From Linnemannia hyalina (lineage: Eukaryota > Mortierellomycota > Mortierellomycetes > Mortierellales > Mortierellaceae), in NCBI GenBank assembly GCA_019671135.1, contig JAHRHY010000007.1:1426001-1490000 (forward strand): a stretch of DNA of 64,000 nucleotides, written 5' to 3'. Positions 1 through 11,854 of this stretch are shown here, piece after piece; the first letter of the stretch is position 1, and every line of letters starts with the position of its first letter. The position numbers and the translations under genes are program-made. Below the pieces are notes generated by a model. The model worked only from the letters and a program-made list of their open reading frames with translations. It did no database searches and had not been told where the DNA came from.

Positions 1-808
1 TTTTTGCATTATGCAGAGGAAAAATAAACAATAAACACAAAAAACAACATAAAAACATACTTTCGCACAATACGCATAGTGTCCTTTTGAAAAGAGGGAA
101 AGGAGCAGAGGACGATCTATTCCTTTACAGAAATGTGAAATCAAAGAGAAGTCGAAAGGGGAGAGCAAGTTGAGCGGGGGAAAGTGTAGTCAAGAACGAA
201 GAAAAAAAAAGTGACGAAAAAGAGATGATGGATATTCCACCGCGTTCCTAGGTTGATCAAACAACCGTATCAGTCTCAGACATGATCGTGCCGGTTTGAT
301 ATATAATCTACTCACTATCGGTGGTCGGTTCAGGGAAACTGCCATGAAAATAAACGTGTCTTTGTCTCTCACACTCGTTCCCATGACACATTTCATATAC
401 TTCTTGTGTTATGTCATTTTTTCGTGTCTTTGTTTTATTCGATGGTGTTCAAAACAAAACTACAAAACACAAAAAAAAAAGAGTTATGGTGGGGCTTGTT
501 GGTTATGTTTCTGTGAAAAAAAATGAAAAAAGGGAATTGGTATCCTTGGTCAACGAGCCCTCGGAAGAGTAGAGAGAGAGGAAAAGGTACTGAAGATACT
601 GAAAGATAAAAAAAGAAGAGTATCAATAAAAGAGAAAAACAAAGAAAAAAAACACTGCTAATGAGCATTCAGGAAAGATGGCGGCTATTCCCTTGTTGAA
701 TGCTTTCACACTGTGGCCACCACAATTCCATGTCCAGTCCTCCTGATCGTGTTCTTTCCCCAGTCCAGATCTCCGTACGAAAAAAAGGTTGAGGCAACGA
801 CTCCTCGT
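1..808. other. Left flank without a recognisable gene
   Basis: A-rich sequence downstream of the minus-strand decarboxylase gene. The open frames here are short, low in complexity and carry no motif I know. The part next to 808 is probably the 3' untranslated region of that gene. Confidence 0.5.
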
Positions 809-2666
809 TTAGGCCTTGGCCACAAAGTGACCAAAGACCAAGTCGCAGCCATCAAATTCGTACAGGATACGATCAGTGCGAGAGAAACCGGTGATACGGC
901 CCATAGCCTTGACCATGCGGCGCTGGCGGCGCTCCATTTGGCGCTCCGATTCCATCTGACCATCCTCAGTCATATGGGACGAAAACAAGGTGACGCTCAT
1001 GGTGCCAGGCTGGAAGATCTCGACCACCCGCGAGATCAAGTCTGTCAAGGTCTCAGGTCCAGTGTAGGTTGCCTCGCTGACAACATCCTGCTTGGTCTTG
1101 CCCTCCTCAGTGGCGTCTCCTTCCTCGCTAGCAGACGACGATCCAGCCGGGTTGTTGTCAGATGCAGAGCGGCTCTTGCTGCTCTTCTTCTGGCGCAAGC
1201 CCACAGGAATGTTCGTCTCGAATGACGCGTACGAGCAGACGGGCTCGGGGGTCACGTGGATCGTATAGTAGTTGCCGTCCTGGAGCGCGTTAGCCGAGTA
1301 ACCGCAGGGTGTAAACAGGAACGAGTCCAACTGAGCCTGGGGGAACAATCCTGCCAAACCAGTCTCCTGATCAACACGGACACCACCGACAGTGCCGGGG
1401 ACATCATCCTCGCGCTGGTAGAACCGCTTCATGGCCTCGGGGTTCAAGTTAGTCATCAGAATCTCAACGGTCTGATCGTGCGAAGGGTAAAGGTAGCTGG
1501 CACTGCTGGAGGAAGACGCGATCGAGATCGAAGACGAAGATGACGAGAGAGACGAAGCCGACGAAAGGCTGGGCGATGAAGCAATGGGCGAGGCTGCGCC
1601 AGAATCACCTCTGATCTCGCGAGTAACAATGCTCAAGGGCTGAGTACCAGTCTCCCCATGTCCGCCGACAACGACCACATCGCTGCTGTTTTCCTCGTTG
1701 CCGTTGGCGACAGTGTCCGAGCTGAAGCTGTTGCGGCGAGAGGTGATGTGCGAGAGGCAATCGTCCTGAGGAGCGGTCAGGTAGAGGCACCAGTGATCGC
1801 CGTTGACCTTACCGACTGTGTAAGCAGATCCGTGTTCTAACCGATGCGAATGAAAAGGGAATTTTAGGCCGGTTAGCAAACAATTCATAAGGTATACAAA
1901 CAATTGCACCAATTGATCAATTAGTCCAGTTTTCACGCGATTTACCAAAGTGACGATCCAAGAAGGCGACCTCGTCCTTCCAGTCGCGATGCACATGGAG
2001 CTGGCGCTCGGGGAACATAAAAGTCTTGCGGGAGTAGAACACGCGCCAGACCGTCTCGAGCCCACAGTAGTTCTGAGCAATCTCCAAGATCTTGGGTAAG
2101 GCCATCAACAGAGTGGTGGTGCCGCAGGTCTTGAGGATCAACTTGTGAGGGTAGACAAAGAATGAGGACTCGCTCAGGAGGAAAGCATCCATGCAGTCGT
2201 TCTGGATCGAGTTAAGGACCTGGCACTTGACAATGGTCAGCATCTCGTCCCAGACAGTTTTGGGGACGATGCGGAGGCCGTAACGGTCAGATCCTCCGAG
2301 AGGATCTTCCTCCGAGACGGGAGTCTGAAACTCGACGGGAATGGTGCGGATGCCCTGTAAGAGGTAAGGAGCAGGGCCGAACCAGATCTCCAAGAGTTTC
2401 TCGGGTCCCTCGAACGATCCAGCTTCCTGGGTGTCGTTGGTGGTATCCAAGAAGGCATCGTTCTGGAATCCGGTTTCGTTGTCGTGCAAATGAGCAAGAT
2501 GGGCGGGGGCAGTGGGGGCGGTGGTTTCGTTGTTGTCGATGACAGCGGCGATGGCGGAGGCGGTAGTGGGATTAATAGAGTCGTTGAGATGTTGAAGGGC
2601 AGCCGACTTGAGCTCGCCGGTGGCGGCGGCCTGGGCCAGAGAGGAGGCAGGGACAGGAACAGTCAT
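809..2666 (-). CDS. SPE2: S-adenosylmethionine decarboxylase proenzyme
   Basis: Decarboxylates S-adenosylmethionine to give the aminopropyl donor for spermidine and spermine synthesis. Two exons (2666-1946 and 1836-809) join across a 109-base GT-AG intron to give about 582 residues. The proenzyme self-cleavage site is seen as LSESSFFV near residue 168, where family members split between Glu and Ser to form the pyruvoyl group. The catalytic Cys segment KTCGTTTLL follows. Further family landmarks are NGDHWCLY, FTPCGYSAN and HVTPEPVCSYASFETN, with VTLFSSHM near the C-terminus. The yeast enzyme is about 400 residues; the extra length here is an N-terminal extension of roughly 85 residues, a Ser-rich insert of about 80 residues after the NGDHWCLYL block and a second acidic/Ser insert further on. 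The start is the first ATG of the open frame; CACGTG lies just upstream. Function is firm; the insert boundaries are read by eye. Confidence 0.95.
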
Positions 2667-5501
2667 TCACGTGGGGGTCTTTCGGGGGTGTAAGAAAACT
2701 TAGGGTGGCTTTCTCAGAGGATGCACGAACACTAAGGGCACTGGAGGTTGCGTTTCTGACGAAATGATGGGCAGGTAGCTTTGGAATGTAAAGTCCTAAT
2801 AAGTTTAATGAAGGACCAGATGGTTAGTGAAAAAAGCCATTGGAAGTGTGAGAATCTGAGGCATACAGGGCGGAGAAAGGTGTGTATTTGTCCATGTTTC
2901 CGTTGGCAACAAACAGCAGCAGCAAGGGGAGCGCGGCAGTGGGCAGTGACAATGGTGGGAGATGTACATGTACAACACACAGATACACACGCGAGGGGGT
3001 TTGTTTGATACTCTGTGTTCCCACGTCATTGACCAAACAAAAATTCAGGGGGAATTGAAAAAGGGTCAATTGCCACGAGAAAAGAAAAAAAAATAGATCG
3101 AAGAGACTTGAATGGTCGGCGTCGTCTGTGGGATGTTTGGATGGCTCACATAAACAAAGATGGGAAAAGGATGAAATGAAAGCAAGTGTCGACAATCCCG
3201 CTTTCACCAATATGGTCCGGACACACATTGGAGACACACAAGTAGACAGGCTGAAAAGGATGTAACCCACCACTGGCTCGCTTTTTTCCTTTCTTTCATT
3301 CTCTTTCCATTTTATCCACTTCCCCCTTTCATCTCCTGTTGTAGATGATCCTCTTCTTGCAGAGATGACAACATGCTCTGTTGTTTTTTGTTCCTTTGCC
3401 CTTCCTTTGTTTTGCTTTGATCCAATCGCTGTATGTATTTTGCTGTTCATCCATGAACTGATAGCCCAAAGAACACGACACACTATTGTTGGTATCGTAC
3501 GCTACAGGCGTTGTTGCTGATTTGTCTTTGCTTCTTGATCCAGGAAGATGTCTCTTTCCATATGGTAAAAAAATCAATCCAAACTGCGTCTTAACTGGTA
3601 ATTAACAGTTATCCTGTTCTGCTCGTCTGGTTTCTCATTTATCGTAATGTTGCTGATCTTATCAGTGTTTGCTTGTTGTTGCTGTTTTCCTCTTTCCGTT
3701 TTTTCCTTGCACCTGTTCCTTTTGTCCACTGTTCTTCCTGCTACTGCTACTATTATCCTCTCCATCACGTTTCCGTCCCTCACTCCTTAACGACAAAAAC
3801 ACACCAACCAAATCAAAACAAACCATCATCACGTAAAGCGAGCAAAAAAAAAAAGTAAAGATAGGGCTGGCTGATAGATGAAATGAAAATAAAAAAAAAA
3901 CTCAATTGTAACAAAGAGATCAACATTTACCTTGTTATCCGACTTGACAGGCCAAAAGCTGGATTGGCGATTGAGGGGCGGTGTAAAGAGGGGGTGGGTG
4001 GTTGGGTACTCTGGTGCTCGAGGTAGCAGAAGAGGATATTTTTTTGGGGTACTTTTTTTAAGAAAAAGATGGAGTTTTTTTTTAAAAGAAAATAAGAACG
4101 GGGATTTAAAATAATATCAAAAATGAAGAGAAAAAGTGGCGATAGGAGTAGCGATGCTATCGGCAGCAGGGGATGGGAACAAAAGGCAACTGGGGGGTGA
4201 ACTGGACGGCGGCGCAAGAGTTGAGGTCGGGACCTGGACGCATAGCAAGTGGGGAGAGCTGGATAATCAAAAACGGAATTTTGACGGAAGAGAGTGGGAG
4301 AAAAAGTGGTAAAGCCTACATAGGTTCAATTGACCAATGAACAATGATAGCAAGGGTTAGCTTTGTTTCGCAAGCAGTAGGATGGGAAGGGTTGGATCAA
4401 TGAAAAAAAAATGGTTTGGATTTGAACATGGAGGATGTGTCGGCTATGATCGAGGGCCACAAGCACCTCATGGGGTGGACAACTTACAACGCGAGGTGCT
4501 TTTACGTTTTTCAGAGGAGAGTGATCAGAATAGTTGAACGAATGAGGGAGACGGGAACAAAAGAAGAAAAGGAACTCTTGTTTTGTTGTAGTTGTTGTTG
4601 TTGTTGTTTGAAGTGGTGGGAAAGAGGAAAGAGTTTTGGGTGTAAAGTGGATGTGTGTTGGTGTTTGTTTGTTGTTTGTGGGTGTATGAGTGTGTTTGGT
4701 CGATGGGGATCGGGGGAGGAAGGAAGTGGAGCGAACAAGGAAGAAGAGGAAAGAAGAAAAGAAAAAGAAAAACAAAAAAAAACAAAAAAATATAAAGCAG
4801 GATAGAAAAATTCTTTTTATTCCGCTTTCTTGCTTTTCAGTAGAGTTTGTTTACACTTTGTCTCTCTTCTCTTCTCTTCTCCCTCGAGTTTGAGTGAGCG
4901 AGGGAGTGCTGATAAGGTGTTTCAGCCAATGACAACCAAGGTGCGAGAAGGGCCAGGCAATCGACAACAAGCTCACACACTCACACACTCACACACAAAC
5001 ACACGCCACCGCCACGCAAACTCATATTCTATTCCCATCCACTTCCACACACGACCTTCCAAACAAGTCTCTCTCCTCCAATGCAAACTCCGGTTTCTTC
5101 TTTTTATTTGCTTTCTTCTCTTCCTTCCTTGTCTGCTCTCGCCATTTTTGCTCATCTATGTGGGGTCAATCCTTCTTTCTCACTCCTCTCTCTTGGTTTT
5201 GCTCATCATCGTCATATCAACTTACTCACTCGCGTGCTCATGGTCAACGCTCGTTTTTATTTCACACCATACAGAAAAAAAAGGAGATTATCGGAGGGAG
5301 CTTTGGCCGCCAAATGTCGGAATCGTAAAAGGAGAGACATGGACACAGATAATCAGGAAAAATACAATATGCCGGGAAGGAAAATAGTTGTTTGAACTTT
5401 TGGATCCTCCCTCTTTTGTCCCCTTTTCATTGTCCTTCTCCCACAAATCAATTGATTAGGCTCTGTGGTCACCCCCTAACATTCGACATATTGAACCTCT
5501 T
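2667..5501. other. Long spacer upstream of SPE2
   Basis: About 2.8 kb between the decarboxylase start and the 3' end of the citrate carrier gene, both on the minus strand. It should hold the SPE2 promoter and 5' leader. I see purine- and pyrimidine-rich tracts, CA-rich stretches near 4970-5010 and short open frames, none convincing. A more GC-rich patch lies at about 4140-4260 and another at 4430-4510; either could be a leader exon or a short unannotated gene, but nothing identifies them. Confidence 0.4.
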
Positions 5502-8500
5502 TCATGAGCTGATCGGTCCGTGGTCGTTCAGTCGGTGTAATAAGGATATGGTACTTTCGTACAAGCTGAAAATGATCCCGCCAGACATCTATGAAGGACA
5601 AGGATGAAAACGAACACAAAGAACAAAGAGGATAGGGTGGGTGAGAATCGTTTTCCTGCGGGAAAGAAAAGAAAAGAAGTGTTGTCCAATTGACCCAGAT
5701 TGCCCATTGTGTGACGTTGAAGCAAAAGATAAAGAAAAAGAGTCGGCAGTGTGCCTTTCTCCCTCTCTTCGCTTCATCATGTTCACCTGTTTTGCTTATG
5801 TCCGTCCCACAGCGTACTTTTGGCGCAATACATATTTTTCCCCATCTCATTTTTAGTGCAAACTTTAGAAATTGTTAGATGGGTTTCCCTTCGGTTTCTG
5901 ACTTACCGACAAGCGGGCCAGGCGAGGAGTCGCGCCCTTCCAGAACGCGAACACTCCCTCGTTCTTGAACACCTTCCATGCGCAGTCGAACGCGCCCTTG
6001 TAAAGCTGGCGCGCATTGAGTCCTTGCATCTTTGTCTTGACTACATCCAATGGCATCGTCGTATAGACTGTAACGATCCCGGCAATCGCTCCGATTCCAA
6101 AAGTGTGAGTCGCAGGTAAGGTGGTCTCACCCGTCTGGGCCTTGGCCATGTCGCTCAATGTCGCGTAGACCCCGAAGCGCACTGCGCTGTTGGCGCCTTG
6201 CCGGGCCATGACAGGAACAACACCGCGATATACGCCTCCAAAGCCTTCAGCCCGGACAATCGATTGCACGCCTATCGAAGGAATAAGAGAAAAATATGTA
6301 TAGTTTAATGAGAATGTGCCATGCGATCTCTGTGGCCAGACATAGATGAGATGAGATCTTCGGCGTTTGAAATATGATATGTCGCGTACGGTTGTGCTTA
6401 ATTTTTTTCCCTCTCTATTCTCATCCCGTATACGTACCATGAACCAGACCCCGATACTTTGGTACCGCAAGGTTGCCGTCGTGGATTAGCTTGGTCCTAC
6501 ATTCACGTAACCATAGACAAAGGCAACCTATTAGTATATCATATCATTCTACCATGGCCGTACATTGTTCCTTAGTGTCCTGCCTTTTAATCCTGGCATT
6601 CGGCTCCTCATCAATCGTCATTAATCATTGTCATTCTCTCAATTGAGAGAGATTAGTCCCCATGCTAGTTCTCCTTTAGCCGCCTTTTAGCAGCCCCACA
6701 CGAAAAAAGAGGGTATTGAAACCGGAACAGGGCTCTTCCTGGAGGATCTACACCAACAACTATCCGGAATTACGTGCCACAAAAGCGGACACAAACATAG
6801 AGTCCGCCAACTCCGACGCGTCTCTACGTAAAAAAACAACCCGCTGCATGGCTGACATCATAACACATTACAACACGATCCTCCAAAAAGTCCGGTTTTG
6901 GGGAGACAAGGGTACGTACTTGATAGTCTCCGTAGGTGTTACCACCAGAATGGCTTCAGTCATTCCTGCTCCTAGGCCAGCTACGACATATGAAATACGC
7001 GAGTGAACATATATTAGGAAAACGCGTTGTCTATGCGAGATTCAACTGACACAAAAGGAAGCAATTTGATGATCTTACCAAGGACTGATCGGCCGGCAGA
7101 GATCTTGCCTTCAGAGTCCTTCAGCATGTCTCTGAACTGGTCAAAGGCAAAGAAGCGGATGCCTGCCTTGGCAGCTGTCCCAATTACAAGAGCAGAGAGT
7201 CCTCTATAGATCGCCGTAAAGCCTTGTGTCCGCACCGTCGTCACCAACACATCGATGGGTCCTTTGAATTTCTACAATGAGCACAAGCACATAAAAGGAA
7301 TACAAGAACAAGCAGCGAGGTATGTAAGTATGAATGGACCACTGCGACTCACCCCTGCGTCTCATGATGTCACACCCCTTTATTCACACATTCATTCAAC
7401 CTGTGCGGCATTAAATGCAGAGTCATCTCCTTCCTTGTTGTCAGGGAGACATTCGTGAGCAAGTTCATTTTAGTATTCTTGTCCTTATTCTTTTAAGCGC
7501 ATGGGCCTGCATTCATCGAACACACAACGAACCCCTCGAACCCCTTATTCTTGTTCGGCTATTAGTTTCTCTTTTCCTTCACCCCACCTTTCACCGTCCC
7601 CGTGCACCGCTACCTTCCGAAGTTGCCATTTTCCTTTGTCGCCTGACAACTTTTCCACAAGTAATGGGTATATCTTATGGTTCCAAAGGTCGGCTACCAT
7701 AAACGATTGGCGAGAGTTTTCTTTTCTCCCACCCCACCCTTGGAATCAGTTCACTACTCATTATTTTTGTACCCTTGAAAGAAAATCCCGAGTTTCCCAC
7801 GGAAAATATGAAGACCATGAGAACAAATGAATAAAAAGTGAGCACCAGCCAGCTGAGATAACAAGAAATGAAGCCAGCCATTTCCTCCTCTTTTTCCCGG
7901 ATTATGCTGCATTGCTGTCCTGTATGTCGTTCACCTGTTGTCCTGTTGATGAAGAAACAAAGGGAAGCAAAGAGAATGTGTCCTTATCACTCGGTCCACT
8001 GCTCGGTCCTGAAGCCTCAACAAACAACAAAGCAAACCACAGCTTGGCAGAGAAAAAGGAAAGAGCGGAAGAACGAGCGAAAAAAAAACAATCAACTTTG
8101 TTGGGGTGTGTATGCACTTACGACGCCTCCATTGCGGGCCGAAGCAGCTCCGTTGTCCTGCAACTGCAACTGTGTCTTCACATACTCTGTTGGATAGGTG
8201 ATAATAGATTCGATGGCGCCGGCGACAGCTCCTGCAGTCAGCGTGTACAGGGGCGGTTCTTTTCTCTATTGTTTGTAAAGCAGCAAGGCAACAAAGGGAA
8301 AGAAGGAATCGGTGAGTGAAAAAATAAGCTCTGGAGAAATATTTCCATGTAATTCATCCATTGCGAAACAAGTCGTGTTGTACACATGCAGAGATGGAGA
8401 GAAGTAGAGAGCTGTCCTAGTCTTTCTTTCTCCACAAGCTGCAGCAGAAACGCTGTATAAACGCAAACACCTTTTTACTCTATGCCGTTGGTTATATACA

Positions 8501-8545
8501 CAAAGACAATGGACTAAGAGTTACCTTCCGTTGAGGTGATGACAT
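5502..8545 (-). CDS. CTP1: Mitochondrial tricarboxylate (citrate) carrier
   Basis: An inner-membrane carrier of the SLC25 family that exchanges citrate for malate or another tricarboxylate, supplying cytosolic citrate for acetyl-CoA and lipid synthesis. I assembled about seven exons. MSSPQRK (8545-8525) joins the first repeat with TAGAVAGAIES and PTEYVKTQ (to about 8110). The next exons are about 7277-7080 and 6985-6920, carrying GAGMTEAI and the second signature PTETIKTKL. A short exon near 6496-6440 holds KYRGLVHG. The third repeat is at about 6268-5905 with PLDVVKTKMQG. A last exon (about 5594-5502) ends GGIIFSLYEST and a short tail. All three PX(D/E)XX(K/R) signatures are present. The combination KTKLIHD, YRGLVHG, RFGVY and TPRLARLSMSGGIIFSLYE is specific to the citrate carrier subgroup. 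The final exon lies in no long open frame and was found from the expected C-terminus. Exon limits are approximate. Confidence 0.92.
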
Positions 8546-8847
8546 TGTGTTTGTTGTTGTTATGCGGAGTGAGTATATTCGTTGTTGTTGAGTGAATGCG
8601 AAATGCCGAGGTTCGTTTTGGGGAGTAATTAGAGTCGAAGTAGGGAGGGAGTTGGAATGGAGAGGGGAAAGTTGAAGAAGAGGAAAAAAAAGGGAAGGGA
8701 AGGTTAAGTGACCCGTGTGCTTCCCCTTTAAAGGAGCGCAAAGTAGCGGGCGATAGAGACGTGCGCGAAGGGGTTTTTTTAAAAAAAATGCAAATGCTAG
8801 TGTGTATGTTTAATGTTGTGTCTATTGTTCATTCTTTTGGCCGGTCA

Positions 8848-11434
8848 TTATGAAGACATCGTCACATCCTCTGTGTCAACATCCATATCCAGCTCCAACT
8901 TGGTCACGCCGAACGATGGCTCAACCCATTGACCCTCCAACAGCTCGCTGTACCGCTGCGAGAATGCGTCGCTGTTCTCGACAGCCTTGCCTGCCCTCCA
9001 CATCACCTTGTTGGCCGCCTCGATTTGACCAGTCTCGTTCAAGAACTTCAAAAATGACAAGTAGATATCTATAATACGGAAGAGAAAAAAACGGGCGTTA
9101 GTAAACATATCCTACGAAGTCTTGCCGTAGGCACCACTTCAAAAAAGCAGCACGCGGAGTAAAGAGTGGTTACCTTCATTCTTCTCGTTCGTGTGGATGG
9201 CCTTCTCGTAGAGCATGGCGATCGCTTTCCTTGATCCTGGCTGGTCGACAGAGTTCTCCTTCTCGAGTTGAATGCATGCCATGAAGAACCCAAGGTCCGG
9301 CAAGCTCCTCTTCATCAGGCTTTGGTATAAGCGACGGACTCCCTCGATGCCCTCAGTCTCGTTCATCCAGTCCAGGAACCAACCGCTGACACTCTGCTTG
9401 ATCAATCCGATATCGGCTCTCTCCTCAGTGACATCGGGCAGGAGGGTGGTGGTGATGCGTACTGCCTCCAGGAAGGCCTCTTCGACCTGCTCCTTGGTCA
9501 TGTCCTCTTCCCTGTAGGCGGTCCGGAGGAAGGTAGCATACTCGCGCCAGACCTCGAAACTTTCTGTGTGAACCTTGAGGGCGCGGGCAAAAATTTCAGG
9601 CAATCTTGCGATTTGTTCCGAGCGCGAGAATGAGCGCAAGAGACGAATCTGCTGAATCGTCAATGCGGTCGACTCGGGGTGTTCTGCTACTGCCTTGTCG
9701 AGAACAGTCAAAGCCTTCTTGGAAATCACATCGAACGACTGTGTGGAGGAGGAGAGCATCCAGTTGACATGGAGCAGGTACAGCGCCTCCGAGTGGATCT
9801 TCTTCTTGTTGGCGGTAGAAAAGATTCTGTCGATCGTTTTGGAGAAATACAGTTTCTAAAAGAAAAGATAGAAATATTCGTCAGGCAAATGACAGATGGT
9901 AATAATGACTGTGCAGACATGTAAACACACTCATACACCCACTGTCAACATACCAAGTTCTCCTCCTTTGTCTTGCGGTACTCCCAGGTCATGTTCTGGG
10001 CAAAGAGCTCAACCATCTTGACGTCTCCACTCTCACACGCTGCCCAGAATCCCTTGACAGTCTCAGCGACACCCATGGCATATCCCTCCTCGTCCACTTT
10101 GAAGGCATCGATAGCACGGCGGGCAACCAGAGCACGAGCCTCGGGCAAGCCCTTGAAGCCTTGCTCAATCGAGTCATAGATCTCCTGGATCGAATCCTCC
10201 TTCAATGGCTTTGGCTTGATGAAAGAGTTGGCGATATCCAGAAATCCTTTGCGGAAGGAGAATGAGGTTGGGATAGTCTCGACACCGTTCCTGAACACGA
10301 CCATGGCGATATCTCCCCGAAGCACAGGGTTCTTTTCCGTCTGCAAAGCCTCAGCCTTCTCCTCTGTGAGTGCCTCCTTCTTCTTCTTCTCCTTCTTGCC
10401 CTGCTTTGCTTTGCTCGATTTCTTGGACCCTTCCTCCTTGGCATCATCCTCCTTGAGGAACTCTGAGTACTCCTCGCCTGTGACTCCTGGGAGCTTAATC
10501 ATGTTATTGGTATCAACTTCGTCGTCCTCCATCAAATCATCCTCCGCCTCCTTGTTCGACACATCAATACCAAGAACCTGGCGACGTGCGAGGATTTTGG
10601 CAATGTAAACCAGCTCCAGTCTGAAGTATTCGTGCCAGAGACTCTCTGTCGTTGTGTTGAGGCGGATAGCACGCTGAAGCAAAACTGTTGCGTTGTTTAA
10701 TCAAAGTGTAAAAATGTCGTTAGTTTGTTCTGTCCATACAGCTTTCAACCAGAAGTGTCACCATTGTATCGCCGTTGGGTATAGATGAAGCAATTGAAAG
10801 AGTATCTTACCTCTTGCTGCGACAATGTTGGCGTTCTCCTCCCACTCCCAAGCGGCTGCCAGGATCCACATCTTTTCGTTAGTTGGGTGAAGCTGAATCG
10901 CTTGGGCAAATATCTTTCCGAGAGTCCTGGTGGCACCGTTTTTCTTTGCGAAATCGATGTACTGCAGCCAGATCGAGATGTCGCCCTTGAACTTGATGAG
11001 GCAGCGCTTGTAGATAAAGTAGATGCGGCGAGGTCCTGCATAATCCGAAATCGACATCTTGGTGTCAGAGACCATGCGGGCGCGTCTCTTCTTCCTCAAT
11101 GCCTCCAGGTTCATCTCGTACTCAATATAACGGAGAAAGTCTGCCTTCTTGCTGATCCTGCGCTTGAGAGCGTACTCGAACTTTTGGCGCTGCTTGATGA
11201 TGGATTTGATCTCTGTCTATATAGGATTTAGTGCCAACGGTTGCTCCTGCTGTTAGGTGTCTGTGTGTGTCTGCCAACATGCCATGAGATGTAGGCCTTA
11301 TCGATTTGTCGCTGGTGTTGTGGAAGTGAAACGAAAGTAAAAAAAGAACGGACCTTTGAGAAGATGCCCTTCTGCTCGAGATCTCGCATCTCGGGGATCA
11401 TCTCCTCCATGTAGAATTGCACGGTGTCCGCCAT
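8848..11434 (-). CDS. UTP6: U3 snoRNP-associated protein Utp6 (SSU processome)
   Basis: A component of the UTP-B subcomplex of the small-subunit processome, needed for 18S pre-rRNA cleavage in the nucleolus. The N-terminus MADTVQFYMEEMIPEM followed by RDLEQKGIFSK is the conserved start of Utp6. Five exons are read: about 11434-11354, about 11220-10813, about 10690-9950, about 9856-9172 and about 9071-8848. The body is made of HAT (half-TPR) helices with regularly placed aromatic residues, for example WLQYIDFAKKNG, WHEYFRLEL and VWREYATFLR. An acidic then Lys-rich linker (EEDDLMEDDE..., KQGKKEKKKKEA) lies in the third exon, followed by the conserved PVLRGDIAMVVF. The 3' end falls about 300 bases from the citrate carrier start, so that gap must contain the CTP1 promoter. 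The first donor, AAG followed by GTCCGT, is a weak consensus. Confidence 0.93.
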
Positions 11435-11854
11435 GGTGAAAGCCTCTTAGTGTGAAAGGTTGGAAAGGGAGGCGATGGATGGATGGTTGTTATGGGCGAA
11501 GGGGTGGTCGAGCTGAGTATTGAGCACGCGGACTGACAACAAAGTAGTGTGTCGAAAAAAAAAGAAAAAAAGACTAAGGCAAGAAAACACAACAAGGACT
11601 GCTTTTTCTGTGCGTCAGCCGTTGCACGTGACATTTACTGGCGGTACCTGAATTTTTTTTCTTCTTTGTATGTGCGGTGCGACTGGCAAAGATACAGACG
11701 AACGATCACTCATCATCATCCCCCTTCCTTTTCTTCTCTTCTCTTCTCATCATCCCCGCCGGCCCCTCTTTTCTTTTTCATCCTTCTGCATCCTTCTCTC
11801 TTTCCTTCTCTTCCTCCTTTTTAACCCCTCCACTCACACACATATATATATAAA
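11435..11854. promoter_or_regulatory. Divergent UTP6 / DnaJ intergenic promoter region
   Basis: A 420-base interval between two divergent starts, so it must supply both promoters. The DnaJ side is a long pyrimidine-rich leader (about 11700-11830) ending in a CA/TA repeat just before its ATG. The TA run is too close to the ATG to be a TATA box. I found no clean heat-shock element by eye. Confidence 0.5.

Noticed and set aside
713..1225. 170-residue plus-strand open frame
   Set aside because: Antisense to the last exon of the AdoMet decarboxylase gene; no motif, and the opposite strand is clearly coding.
4416..4805. 129-residue plus-strand frame beginning MDLNMEDVSAM
   Set aside because: The first 35 residues look protein-like, but the rest translates a GTT repeat and poly(A) (Cys and Lys runs). 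No family recognised.
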